Shown here: positions 12,189 to 21,910 of the stretch, piece after piece
How positions within the stretch are numbered: position 1 is the first letter of the stretch
Layout: the number at the start of each line of letters is the position of its first letter
Source of the DNA: Prorocentrum cordatum
Taxonomy: Eukaryota; Sar; Dinophyceae; Prorocentrales; Prorocentraceae
Direction of reading: 5' to 3'
Length of the DNA: 64,000 nt
Assembly (NCBI GenBank): GCA_963575745.1
Contig: CAUYUJ010003581.1
Span: 323,798 to 387,797, forward strand
Made by a program: the position numbers and the translations under genes
The notes under the pieces: model-generated
Databases searched by the model: none
Told to the model about the DNA's origin: nothing
The model's input: only the letters and a program-made list of their open reading frames with translations

Positions 12189-13022
12189 AAACACTACGTA
12201 AACAACAACAACAACTATGAAGTCACATAGACAAGCTGATAACTCAATGTGCTCGCTCGACGTAAACACTTCCAGGGGCACCTGAGGGGAGGGAGGAGGG
12301 CAGGCGAGGAGGTTGGGGGGGATCTCCGCCACCGCGCCGCAGGCACCGACTGGGGTGTCATCAAGTCCCCCTGAGCTCCCTGTGCTGAATATTGCAGATG
12401 CTCTCCTCAAACGGCCCAGCTCCCCGAAGACGGGGCGCTCTCCGGCGCTTCTAGGCGACCCCGGGGCTCTCTTCGTGACTCTCCCGGGGTCACGGATCGA
12501 GAGTTTGCGTTTCAGTTTTCCGCCCCAGAGGGCGGACAACGAACCGGCTATGGTGAGGGCATTGGGTAAGGAGCCCTTGGATAAGGAATTCAGGGTCTGA
12601 AAGATGGTGGAACACCAATTGAGGCTTGGCCATGGGTATCACCGCCGCCATCATCAGATAAGGACTCCTCCAGGGTCTGGAGCCTCCTGGGCGTATTCCT
12701 TAGCCAACGCCCCCACCGTATGGAGTCCGAGACCGCCCAGAGACGCCCAAGAGGCATCCCAGAGGACCCTGGCGCACAGCCCAGGCACGGTGGCGGAATG
12801 GGTTGAAAGCCACCACATGGCTTTGCCGCAGGCACCTTTGATGAGGAGTATGCGGAGGAGCGCGGGTCGAGATGGGGCGACTGCGAGCGAAGCCTACCGG
12901 CGTGGCCCCTCAGCCGTTGGTCGGGACAACTTCACGCGCTGGGCCGCAGAGCGGGCCGGCGCCAGTCTGGAGGCTGCAGGGGTCTCTCGCCGGGCCGAAC
13001 GATGCCGGAGGAGCCCGTAGAA
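12189..13022. other. no recognisable gene
   Basis: Unique sequence with plus-strand open frames at 12313-12600 and 12604-13020 and a minus-strand frame overlapping them. None shows a recognisable domain. It could contain an exon, but I cannot support one. Confidence 0.3.
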
Positions 13023-13112
13023 GTGAGGAGGAGGAGGAGGAGGAGGAGGAGGAGGAGGAGGAGGAGGAGGAGGAGGAGGAGGAGGAGGAGGAGGAGGAGG
13101 AGGAGGAGGAGC
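13023..13112. repeat. (GAG)n microsatellite
   Basis: Nearly perfect GAG run of about 28 units. Confidence 0.95.
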
Positions 13113-13937
13113 ACAACGACGACGACGAACGGAGGGCGAGGAGGGAGGGAAAAGGAGGCCGCGGTGGAGGAGGCGGGGAGCAGAGGGGGGGGGGCCCGCG
13201 CGCCTCTATGGGCACCGAGGGGTAGCCCGCGGGGATCTCGAACTGGAGCGCGAACTGCCGGCGGAGAGGGCTGGGACGGCAGGTGGACAAAAAATGTCCA
13301 CTCCCATCGTTCTGCGCGCTCCGCGAAGCGCGATTCCCTTCGCGTTTCCGCGCCACCCCTCATCCCCCCCGGAAGAATATGAGGGACTCACGCCTCGCTC
13401 TGGAATCGCCCAGACAGACCGCCGAGCGCGACGAACTTCGCACCCTCGCGGTGGTCCTAGGGACAACGGACGCTACGGCGAAGTGCATCCAAAACATCGG
13501 TCGCCCCCTCCCCCCAAACCCAAACTTGGCAGCCGTGCGCGCGAGGCAACGCGCGGAGGACAAGACGTGGACACTTCAGATTTGGGCTTGGGGGAAGGCG
13601 GTGGGGCATACGTTGCGCAAGATGTTGTTCAACATCACGTGATATGGTCTTCGCGCCATAGGCGTGGACTTTTTGTCAGGCCACCGTCTTGATTCGACGT
13701 TTTAATGGCCTCGTGGGCACCATCATGCGTGCACGCGTGCACGCGTGCATGCATTTCAATATTTCGGCGGTGGACAAACCTCCCTTTAGTAGACCTCCCC
13801 TTAGTGAAAAAAGCCTGGGACCGAAACCGACGGACCTGGACCTGCAAAAATGACGGCCACGACGCCCTCTCGCGAACCGAAAACGGCCAAGTCCTTAATC
13901 GACGTGTCAGGGTAGGAGGTCTGTCCACCCCCGAATA
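13113..13937. other. left flank of element 1, no recognisable gene
   Basis: Spacer with a short alternating purine/pyrimidine stretch, gtgcacgcgtgcacgcg, near 13730-13750. No coding domain recognised. It ends where the shared element start begins. Confidence 0.35.
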
Positions 13938-13939
13938 TT

Positions 13940-13951
13940 ACCTAACAGCGA
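13940..13951 (+). repeat. left inverted repeat of element 1
   Basis: ACCTAACAGCGA, identical to 18691-18702 and the reverse complement of 17953-17964 and 34234-34245. Confidence 0.8.
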
Positions 13952-14059
13952 AGACTGATAGGTTTCTAGTTGACTCAAAAGAGCTCACAGATCACTCCAC
14001 AGGGGGGTCCGGGCAGGTGTTGGGGCGTTTCCGGGCGGCATGAGCCGGGCTCGTTTTTC

Positions 14060-14480
14060 ACCAACAGTCACACACTTCGTGCTCTTCGCCTTCCCAGAAC
14101 TCCATTCCCAGGCCACATTCTGGGGGGCCGGATGCAACAGTCACACACAAAGTGCTCTTCGACATCCCAGAACGCCATTCCCGGGCCACATTCTGGGGGG
14201 CCGGATGCAACAGTCACACACTTCGTGCTCTTCGAGTTCCCAGAACGCCATTCCCGGGCCACATTTTGGATGCCCGGAGCCAACTGTAGGCCACTTCGTG
14301 CTCTTCGAGTTCCCAGAACTCCATTCCCGGGCCACATTTTGAATGCCCGGAGCCAACTGTAGGCCACTTCGTGCTCTTCGAGTTCCCAGAACTCCATTCC
14401 CGGGCCACATTTTGAATGCCCGGAGCCAACTGTAGGCCACTTCGTGCTCTTCGAGTTCCCAAAACTCCCATTCCTGGGCT
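14060..14480 (+). repeat. 70-bp subterminal tandem array of element 1
   Basis: About six units of about 70 bp. Each holds cacacttcgtgctcttcg, a cccagaactccattcccgg core and a ggccacattttgaatgccc end. The same family lies at the same relative position in element 2 (18818-19165). A location this close to the 5' end suggests a role in end recognition or simple expansion. The sequence does not decide between them. Confidence 0.85.
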
Positions 14481-14487
14481 ACCAGGA

Positions 14488-14605
14488 GGAGGAGGGGAGG
14501 GGGAGGACTACCAGGAGGAGGAGGAGGAGGAGGAGGAGGAGGAGGAGGAGGAGGAGGAAGAGGAGGAGGAGGACGAGGAGGAGGAGGAGGAGGAGGAGGA
14601 GGACA
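14488..14605. repeat. GAG microsatellite inside element 1 leader
   Basis: GAG/GGA run split by one gaggactaccagg block. The same block recurs inside the long GAG tract of element 2 near 19575 and 20045, so the two tracts are related. Confidence 0.85.
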
Positions 14606-14753
14606 TTGCCGGGCAACATTTTGAATAGCCAGACGCTTCATATTCCTTCCGCCACAGCTGTGTTTGGTTCAGGACTTGCTAGTGACACTGCAGTCCTCTG
14701 CATTCAATTGGCCACTACATTCATTCACTGCAGTCCACTGAGTTTTGATTGCA

Positions 14754-16940
14754 ATGGCGTTCCCCTGGCCGTACCCCCATGTCCAACGTTCATCCGCAGC
14801 CTCTGCTCCGCGAGGCTCGTCCGAAGTGTCGCCGCCTCGCGGTGCTTCTCAGCCTGCGCCGCCTCGCGGTGCTTCTCAGCCTGCGGAGGAAGGTGGACAG
14901 ACGCCTGGTTCTGGCGCTGTGCAGCCTGCGTCTTTCACGGTCGCCTCGTTCAATTTCGGGTTCGAGCAGGGCATGATGACTGGTAAGCAGGCGGCCACTC
15001 ACTGCGCTAACTTCGGAAGGTTGTGCGCCAAGATAGTGGAGACCGCTGATGCTGATATGGTCTGTGGCTGCGAGGTCGGTGCGTTCCGTGAAGGCTTTCG
15101 CCGAGCAGGGATCAACGTGACAGACATCCTCAGTAAGCCTTTCGGTGATGGCATTCGCTTCTTGGAGGTCGACAACTACTTGACTCTCTGGGGGTTCCGC
15201 GGTGCTTCTCAGCCTGCGGAACTGACTCTGTGCGAAGACAGCAAAGTTTACAGGCCTCCTAGCGGCCGAGATATTGATGCTGTTATTTCACATTTTGAGG
15301 TGAACAAACCAGGCCATGACAAGTTCCACGTGGTGATCGCCAACATGCACATCGTGTGCGGCAAGAAACCGCCGAGCATCCAGACTCGAAAGCGGACAGT
15401 TCGCCATCTCCGCTTGCACCTGGACGGCCTGGCCAAGATTCTTGAGAATCTAAACGAGGCAGTCGTTGTGCTTGTAGTCGGCGACGACAACCTCACTTTC
15501 CAGGAGGCGCGGGAGGCTTACCAGCGCGAGCAGAACGACGAGAAGGTATGGGAGGTCCATGCCACTCCGGCCGACCTCAAAGGCGACCACGTCGCGGTCT
15601 GCGGAGCAGTCGCCCGTTTCTGCTCCATTGCCGTTGGCGCGTCTTTTACGGATCGTGGCATGCGCAACGACGCACACGATGCGGTGGCGGTTGTGCTCAC
15701 TCTCCCTGGTGCTATTCAGCCTGGGGAGAGCAAGAGGCGGAAAATTGTCGTCGAAAACGTCTCCGACGCCGACGTCAGCGTACAGGCGGACCGCGAGTCT
15801 TCTGTGCATTGGGATCGGTCGCCGAGTTCTGCTCCTCCGCTTTCACCGACTTCACCGGGTGATCCCGACTACGTCGAGGATGTCGTTCAGAATCGCGCGG
15901 ACGACTTGCACAGGGAGCTGAGGAAGCTTTGGGACGACAGGTACGACGAGGAGTACGATCCGAAAGTCCTCCATCATCTCAGTCTCTTGCTTTTCAAAAA
16001 GAGGAAGTCCACGGAGCCAGCGGACACTGATCCAGCTGGCGCTCCTCAGCCTGGCTCGGAATATGACACGGCCTTTGCGTCTCAGGAGGAGACTGGCCGA
16101 GCCATTCTCTCTGTCCTTAAGCTTCGACATGACTTTCTGCGGAGCAAGAACATCGACGACATGCGCTACGTTCTCACGGAGCCTGAGCGCCAGGAATTGG
16201 TCAGAGTAGCTCGCGACCAGTACGAGCAGTCGCGGCAGCAGCGTGCGCTTCAGGAACGGGATATCGAAAAGGGAAAAGCGAAAGGCAAGTCTGCGCCACA
16301 AGGGGGCCATGCGGTTCCGCAGGGTCCGAACAAAGGGCCAGGCGGTAAGAAAGGTTCTCACGGTGCTTCTCAGCCTGCGGGAAAAGGTGGCCAGGCCAAG
16401 GGTGCAGGTCTGGGTAGCGTCGCCAAGTTTGTGAAAGACCAGAAGCGTAAGCGGTGGCATCGCCATTTGCAACGTGTGGCCGGTACTAAACAGATCTGGG
16501 AGGTGCTGGCCTTCTCAGGGCGCTTCGACGTTGATTGGTTAACGCAAGCGTTGCAAGCTGATCACAGTGAGGGCCGTGATGCAGCAGTTCCCGAGGAAGC
16601 TCTGCGGCAACAGCGGCGCCGGCTGCACCACCAGAAGGCCGAGGCCATCGCGCGCTACAACGAGGGGGAGCGGCTTTCCCTATATCTGTCTGCCCAGGCT
16701 GGCCAGGCAAAGCCGAACTTCACGCGCAGGCAGCAGGACGTGTTGCAGATGTTTGAGAGCGGAGCGCTGCTTCAAATCCGCAACCAAGCGATTCTGGCGT
16801 GCGGGCACGGCCGTCTGTTCAGGGGCGATGGCGACTACCTGGACATCGGCGGCAGCACGGGCGGTGGCTCCAGGCGCATCATCGATTCTTGGCAGCCGCC
16901 GGACTGGCGTGACTTCCTCCAAGACGATCAGGACATCTGA
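14754..16940 (+). CDS. EEP-superfamily endonuclease of element 1
   Basis: A 728-residue intact frame. I place the start at the first ATG (14754); the frame is open slightly upstream. The N-terminal two-fifths fit the endonuclease/exonuclease/phosphatase fold, which cuts phosphodiester bonds with a metal ion. Visible signs are ASFNFG near residue 60, Glu107 in CGCEVG, His199 in NMHI, GDDN at 243-246 and the closing DAHDAV with His308 and Asp309. The C-terminal half is charged, then Arg/Gln-rich, and I do not recognise it. In animal Helentrons an EEP domain is usually fused behind the helicase; here it is a separate gene on its own element. Six copies of the micro-repeat are read as GA(S/P/I)QP(A/G). 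No reverse transcriptase follows, which argues against a LINE. EEP assignment is firm; the role in transposition is inferred. Confidence 0.8.
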   Translation: MAFPWPYPHVQRSSAASAPRGSSEVSPPRGASQPAPPRGASQPAEEGGQTPGSGAVQPASFTVASFNFGFEQGMMTGKQAATHCANFGRLCAKIVETADADMVCGCEVGAFREGFRRAGINVTDILSKPFGDGIRFLEVDNYLTLWGFRGASQPAELTLCEDSKVYRPPSGRDIDAVISHFEVNKPGHDKFHVVIANMHIVCGKKPPSIQTRKRTVRHLRLHLDGLAKILENLNEAVVVLVVGDDNLTFQEAREAYQREQNDEKVWEVHATPADLKGDHVAVCGAVARFCSIAVGASFTDRGMRNDAHDAVAVVLTLPGAIQPGESKRRKIVVENVSDADVSVQADRESSVHWDRSPSSAPPLSPTSPGDPDYVEDVVQNRADDLHRELRKLWDDRYDEEYDPKVLHHLSLLLFKKRKSTEPADTDPAGAPQPGSEYDTAFASQEETGRAILSVLKLRHDFLRSKNIDDMRYVLTEPERQELVRVARDQYEQSRQQRALQERDIEKGKAKGKSAPQGGHAVPQGPNKGPGGKKGSHGASQPAGKGGQAKGAGLGSVAKFVKDQKRKRWHRHLQRVAGTKQIWEVLAFSGRFDVDWLTQALQADHSEGRDAAVPEEALRQQRRRLHHQKAEAIARYNEGERLSLYLSAQAGQAKPNFTRRQQDVLQMFESGALLQIRNQAILACGHGRLFRGDGDYLDIGGSTGGGSRRIIDSWQPPDWRDFLQDDQDI

Positions 16941-17250
16941 GTTTTGCAAGTCTCTCTGCCCGCGGTGCTTCTCAGCCTGCGGTCTGCCGCTCTCCAGCTG
17001 CGGTCTCGAGCAGTAGTGTTCGAAAGCATGCGAGTTCCTGCGGTGCTTCTCAGCCTGCAGGTTTCGCAGCCTGCGCTCTGCAGTACAAGTGCTTTTCAGC
17101 ATGCGACATCCTGCGGTGCTTCTCAGCCTGCAGGGTTCGCAACGTGCGGTTTGCAATGCATTCCTTTTCAGTATGCGAGTTCCTGCGGTGTTTCTCAGGC
17201 TGCAGGGCTCCGAGGCTCTTCGCTTCGATGCCAATGTTTTCAGACACCGT
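16941..17250 (+). repeat. micro-repeat cluster behind the EEP gene
   Basis: At least four copies or relatives of GGTGCTTCTCAGCCTGC (16963, 17041, 17113, 17190), with decayed forms such as tgcttttcagcatgc between them, spaced about 75 bp. The block is non-coding: it begins after the EEP stop codon. Confidence 0.8.
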
Positions 17251-17489
17251 AGCTCCGTTCCGTAAACGTCTTCCAAGAGCCGCTCGCAACCTTTTGCAGC
17301 TGGCTGTCTGCACGCTTCGCCGGCTTTTGCTGCGCGGACACTTTTCACACACACGTCAGCGCCGTTTGTAGGCGTCAGAAAAACATGTAGACATTCACGA
17401 AGGGCTCAGTCTGTATATCGTCACATCATTACATACGCAGTCGTCGAACACATCGGTGTACATTCAGCGCTTTGTCCTTCTAGCTGGGT
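17251..17489. other. spacer in element 1
   Basis: Short unique sequence between the micro-repeat cluster and the ctgagg array. Nothing recognised. Confidence 0.4.
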
Positions 17490-17830
17490 TGCTTCGTGCT
17501 GAGGCTGAGGCTGATGCAGGCTGAGGCTGAGGCAGGCTGAGGCTGAGGCCGAGGCTGACGGCAGACTGAGGCTGAGGCTGAAGCAGGCTGAGGCTGAGGC
17601 AGAGGCAGGCTGAGGCTGAGGCTGAAGCTGAGGCAGGCTGATGCTGAGGCAGGCTGAGGCTGAGGCTGAGGCTGATGCAGGCTGAGGTTGAGGCAGTCTG
17701 AGGCTGAGGCCGAAGCTGAAGGCAGACTGATGCTGAGGATGAAGCAGGCTGAGGCTGAGGCTGAGGCAGGCTGAGGCTGAGGCAGGCGGAGGCTGAGGCT
17801 GAGGCAGGCTGAGGCTGAGGCTGTGACTGC
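17490..17830. repeat. ctgagg-type minisatellite
   Basis: About 340 bp of gaggctgaggcaggctgagg-like units on a 6-bp period. GCAGGCTGAG, frequent here, is the reverse complement of the CTCAGCCTGC core of the micro-repeat, so the array may have grown from an inverted copy. Confidence 0.9.
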
Positions 17831-17928
17831 GACTGCCGTTGCCACTGCGACTGTCATCGCGAATGCGACTACGACTGCGAGAACAGCAGAACTCTACAAC
17901 TGGATTCTCATTTGAATCTTAAGGGGAA

Positions 17929-17981
17929 TGCTTCCAGATATGCTCCTACACATCGCTGTTAGGTTGCTTTGCCGGGATAAT
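17929..17981 (+). repeat. right end of element 1
   Basis: Matches 34209-34262 over about 50 bases, including the inverted repeat TCGCTGTTAGGT (17953-17964) and the asymmetric tail tgctttgccgggataat. Pyrimidine-rich sequence follows both copies. Confidence 0.75.
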
Positions 17982-18688
17982 TTTTTCTTCGCCCTCCTCC
18001 TCCTCCTCCTCCTCCTCCTCCGTTCTCCCTTATCCTCTTCACGGTCGAGAGCTCTTGCGCAGAGCGTGTCGCGGCGGCGGGCCGCGTGAAACAACTTACT
18101 CGCTGCGCTTGGAGAGCGTGCAGCTCCGTTCCGTCGGCTGGCGGAACGACGCGCTGACCAAGAGTCCCCGACGGTGTCCTCCAGTCATCCTGCGCGGCAC
18201 TTCTGCCGAACACGCATCCCCGCAGAGCGCCTCGTACTTCAGCAGATTGTGGACGTACCAGCAGGTGCCTTTCCACTTGGTGCCGTCCTCGTTCGGCCTC
18301 TAGTCGGGGAGAGGTACGACCCTTTTGGAGCCCTTTTGGTGGCCTCTTGGGCGCCTCCTGGGGCTTCTTGGGGGGCTCTGGGGGTCTCCTGGAGCGTCTC
18401 GGGGCGAACGCTAGACTTTTCGATTCGTGGTCCTTTTGGAGCCCTTTTGGAAGCCTCTTGGGGACCTCTTGGGGGCCTCTTGGGGCTTCTTGGGGGGCTC
18501 TTGGGGCCTCCTGGGAGCTTCTTGGGACGACAGCCTAGACTTTTCGGTTCGTGGTCCCCCTCTTGGGGCCATCTTGGGGGGCCTCTGGGGAGCCTCTTGG
18601 GCCGTCTGGAGGCGGTCTTAGGGTCCTCGTGGACCGTGTCCCACGCCGTGAAAGCCGAAAAGCAGCGTATGCTAAAAATGTATGGTTT
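17982..18688. repeat. spacer between elements: CTC run and CTTGGGGCC minisatellite
   Basis: A short CTC run (17993-18020), then unique sequence, then tandem tcttggggcctcttggggg units (18320-18640). The last 50 bases (gccgtgaaagccgaaaagc) match the ends of similar arrays at 37785-37815 and 38095-38125, so element 2 appears to sit at the edge of a member of this repeat family. Confidence 0.75.
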
Positions 18689-18690
18689 TT

Positions 18691-18702
18691 ACCTAACAGC
18701 GA
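18691..18702 (+). repeat. left inverted repeat of element 2
   Basis: ACCTAACAGCGA, identical to 13940-13951 and the reverse complement of the two right-end repeats. Confidence 0.8.
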
Positions 18703-18817
18703 AGACTGATAGGTTTCTAGTTGACTCAAAAGAGCTCACAGATCACTCCACAGGGGGGTCCGGGCAGGTGTTGGGGAGTTGCCGGGCGGCAGGGTGCCGG
18801 GCTCGTTTTTCACCAAC

Positions 18818-19165
18818 AGTCACACACTTCGTGCTCTTCGACTTCCCAGAACTCCATTCCCAGGCCACATTCTGAATACCCGGATGCAACACACTTCGTG
18901 CTCTTCGAGATCCCAGAACGCCATTCCCGGGCCACATTTAGAATAACCGGATGCAACAGTCACACACTTCGTGCTCTTCGACATCCCAGAACGCCATTCC
19001 CGGGCTACATTTTGGATGCCCGGATGCAACAGTCACACACTTCGTGCTCTTCGAGTTCCCAGAACTCCATTCCCGGGCCACATTCTGGATGCCCGGAGCC
19101 AACTGTAGGCCACTTCCTGGTCTTCGAGTTCCCAGAACTCCATTCCCGGGCCACATTTTGAATAG
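18818..19165 (+). repeat. 70-bp subterminal tandem array of element 2
   Basis: About five units of the same family as 14060-14480, followed by the same gccagacgcttca and ctagtgacactgcagtcc leader that precedes the EEP gene. The match to element 1 stops at cactgcag (about 19240), where the GAG tract begins. Confidence 0.85.
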
Positions 19166-19239
19166 CCAGACGCTTCAGGAATTGCTAGTGACACTGCAGT
19201 CCACTGCATTCAATCGTGCCACTGCATTCACTCACTGCA

Positions 19240-20455
19240 GGAGGAGGAGGAGGAGAGGAGGAGGAGGAGGAGGAGGAGGAGGAGGAGGAGGAGGAGGAGG
19301 AGGATGAAGAGGAGGAGGAGGAGGAGGAGCAGGAGGAGGAAGAGGAGGAGGAGGACGAGGAGGAGGAGGAGGAGGAGGACGAGGAGGAGGAGGGGGGGGG
19401 AGAGCACCAGGAGGAGGAGAACGAGGACCACCAGGAGGAGGAGGAGGAGGAGGAGGAGGAGGAGGAGGAGGAGGAGGAGGAGGAGAGAACACCACGAGGA
19501 GGAGGACGAGCAAGACGAGGAGGACGAGAACGAGGGCGACCAGGAAGAACCAGGAAGAGGAGGAGGAGGAGGAGGAGGGGAGGGGGAGGACTACCAGGAG
19601 GAGGAGGAGGAGGAGGAGGAGGAGGAGGAGGAGGAAGAGGAGGAGGAGGACGAGGAGGAGGAGGAGGAGGACGAGGAGGAGGAGGGGGGGGGAGAGCACC
19701 AGGAGGAGGAAGGGGGGGGGGGGAGAGCACCAGGATGGAGGAGAACGAGGACCACAGGAGGAGGAGGAGGAGGGAGGAGGAGGAGGAGGAGGAGGGCGAC
19801 GAAGCAAGGACGAGAAACGAGACGAGCACGGAGGAGAGGAGAGGAGGAGGAGGAGGAGGAGGAGCAGGGAGAAAGAGGAGGAGAAGGAGGAGGAGGAGGA
19901 GGAGGAGCAGAGGAAGAGGAGGAGGAGGAGGAGGAGGAGGAGGAGGAGGAGGAGAGGAGAGAACACCAGGAGGAGGAGGACGAGCAAGACGAGGAGGACG
20001 AGAACGAGGGCGACCAGGAAGAGGAGGAGGAGGAGGAGGAGGGGAGGGGGAGGACTACCAGGAGGAGGAGGAGGAGGAGGAGGAGGAGGAGGAGGAGGAG
20101 GAGGAGGAGGAGGAAGAGGAGGAGGAGGACGAGGAGGAGGAGGAGGAGGACGAGGAGGAGGAGGGGGGGGGAGAGCACCAGGAGGAGGAGAACGAGGACC
20201 ACCAGGAGGAGGAGGAGGAGGAGGAGGAGGAGGAGGAGGAGGAGGAGAGAGCACCAGGAGGAGGAGGACGAGCAAGACGAGGAGGACGAGAACGAGGACG
20301 AGCGAGGAAGAGGAGAGGAGGAGGAGGAGGAGGAGGAGGAGGAGGAGCAGGAGAAGGAGGAGGAGGAGGAGGAGGAGGAGCAGGAGAAAGAAGACGAGCA
20401 GGAGGAGCACGAGGACGAGCAGGAGGAGGAGGAGGAGGACGAGCAGGAGGGGAGG
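19240..20455. repeat. 1.2-kb GAG/GGA purine tract with higher-order structure
   Basis: Almost uninterrupted purine strand. It is not uniform: a block reading ggggggagagcaccaggagg, gaacgaggaccacc recurs at about 19390, 19690 and 20160, and gaggacgagaacgagg blocks recur at about 19520, 19995 and 20280. Glu-, Arg-, Ser- and Leu-rich frames on both strands come from the repeat. Confidence 0.93.
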
Positions 20456-20500
20456 GCGGCCGGCTGCCCCGGCCGGCTGCCCCGGCCGGCTGCCCCGACC
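20456..20500. repeat. CCGGCCGGCTGCC tandem run
   Basis: Three to four units of ccggccggctgcc next to the purine tract, strongly self-complementary. Confidence 0.75.
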
Positions 20501-21849
20501 GGCCGCGCTTGCGCCCGGCCGCGGAGCGCGGTCAAGGGAAGGGGGCGGGGGCCGGCGGTCAAGGTTGATACCCCCTCCTCGCTCGTTCCACTGCCTGCTC
20601 GCAGCAGTGGCACCAGCACATGCACAAGAGATTCCTGCATGAACTGTTGTACTTGCATATATGATGGCCTTCGGCCAAAGTCGTGCGCACAAGGGCTCTG
20701 CGGAAGGCTCCCTAAGCTCGAGACGCTTTGAATGCTCTGTAGTTTCCTCGTAGCCTCCTTTCCATGCCTTTGTAGCTTCCACGCACTCCTGCGTCGCCGA
20801 GTTTCTTCTTGCAGCGTCCTTGTCGTGTCGCGGGGTGCGTTTGCGTCACTTCGGTGTTGCTGCGCCTTGAGACGTGTCTCTGCTGCTTCTTCGTCTCATC
20901 GGGGACTCCAGCGTCACCGAATTTGTTCCCGTATTGTGCTTGTCGTTCCAGGTCGTGCGTACGCGCGCAGAATGTTTCTCTGCAGCGTCCTCGTCGCATC
21001 AGGATCTCCAGCGTCGCAGAATGCATCCTTGTAGCGCCTCTTCTTCCAGGGCGGCGTGGTCCTGAGTCGCCGCGGACGACTCGCCGCGGACGGTTCCATT
21101 CGATTCCACGGGCGATCGTGCGCATGTAGTTTGCCACGCGCCTGCGCGCGCGGAGAGGGCCTGGGCGCCCTGTCGCCTGCGGGCGACCGCGCGGGTTAGT
21201 CCCCGCAAAAGCCAAAAAAGGCATTTCCACACGCCGGGTAAAGCCTAAAAGGGCTTTCGTCTGCCTGATCCTTGCCCCCCGCTTTCCTTCTCTTCTTTCA
21301 TCGAAGTCAGAACCCCCGCCCCCTATGACGTCCTCCGCTGGCCTGGGTGGTCTACTCAGGTCGCGGAGGGGGATAGGGGGGGGGTCGTTGCCACGGCTGG
21401 TGCCTCGTTTTCACGACGGGGAGGGGGGGGTGCACCGTTCCCTCGGATGGGCACATCCCCCCCTCCAAGGGCCTCCGAGCCCTCCCTCTCCGTCCTTTTC
21501 TTCTCCCTTATCCTTCCCTCCCTCGCGGTTTTCGAAGCCTTTGGCGTCTCCGCCCACCAGAGCGGGGATCTCGACCCCCCAATGGGATTCGTGGAGCGGG
21601 GGGGGCCTTGAGAGGCCGAAACATTTTTTGGGGCGGGGCCACACAGCACACACATCACATCCATCGAGTCACGCACACATACAGCAACACGCTTTCTCGA
21701 CTCCACAGGGGGGGTGCTTCGTGGAGGCATCACTTGTAACTTTGAAATTCTGTAATCATTGCCGTTCTGGTTCAAAGAACTTGGATTGCAGGAGTTCGAG
21801 GCAAAAGCGAGCCTTGTCCGCATCCGCTCACCCAGTCTCACCGTGCCGT
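20501..21849. other. element 2 leader, no recognisable gene
   Basis: Loose, diverged repeats carrying ctccagcgtc and gcagcgtcctcgtcgc occur at 20720-21040, in the manner of an old array of about 110 bp. The rest is GC-rich with G and C runs at 21360-21480. I see no domain. A promoter for the RPA-like gene could lie here, but I cannot point to one. Confidence 0.4.
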
Positions 21850-21853
21850 GCAC

Positions 21854-21869
21854 GGTGCTTCTCAGCCTG
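21854..21869 (+). repeat. micro-repeat copy before the RPA-like gene
   Basis: GGTGCTTCTCAGCCTG, 42 bp before the start codon, followed by a decayed half copy. Non-coding position. Confidence 0.75.
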
Positions 21870-21910
21870 TGTCACTGTGCGCTCCACGGTGATCCTCCGG
21901 GTGAGCTACC

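Larger units (their letters stand above)
13938..17981 (+). mobile_element. Helentron-like element 1 (carries EEP gene)
   Basis: About 4.0 kb. Its first 120 bases match the start of element 2 (18689). Its last 50 or so match the end of element 2 (34262). The 12-base ACCTAACAGCGA at 13940-13951 is the exact reverse complement of TCGCTGTTAGGT at 17953-17964. A further shared 17 bases, tgctttgccgggataat, follow the right inverted repeat, so the inverted repeats sit asymmetrically, as described for Helentrons (Helitron2). Contents in order are a 70-bp tandem array, a GAG run, one EEP gene, a block of the 17-bp micro-repeat and a ctgagg array. It encodes no Rep or helicase, so it should depend on element 2 or a relative. 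The exact outer 3' base is uncertain. Confidence 0.75.

Noticed and set aside
14754-17981. LINE retrotransposon (EEP endonuclease)
   Set aside because: No reverse transcriptase follows, there is no poly-A or target duplication, and the termini match the neighbouring Rep/helicase element.
19216-20782. Glu/Arg/Gly-rich (+) and Leu/Ser/Pro-rich (-) frames over 350-500 codons
   Set aside because: All derive from the GAG/GGA tract.
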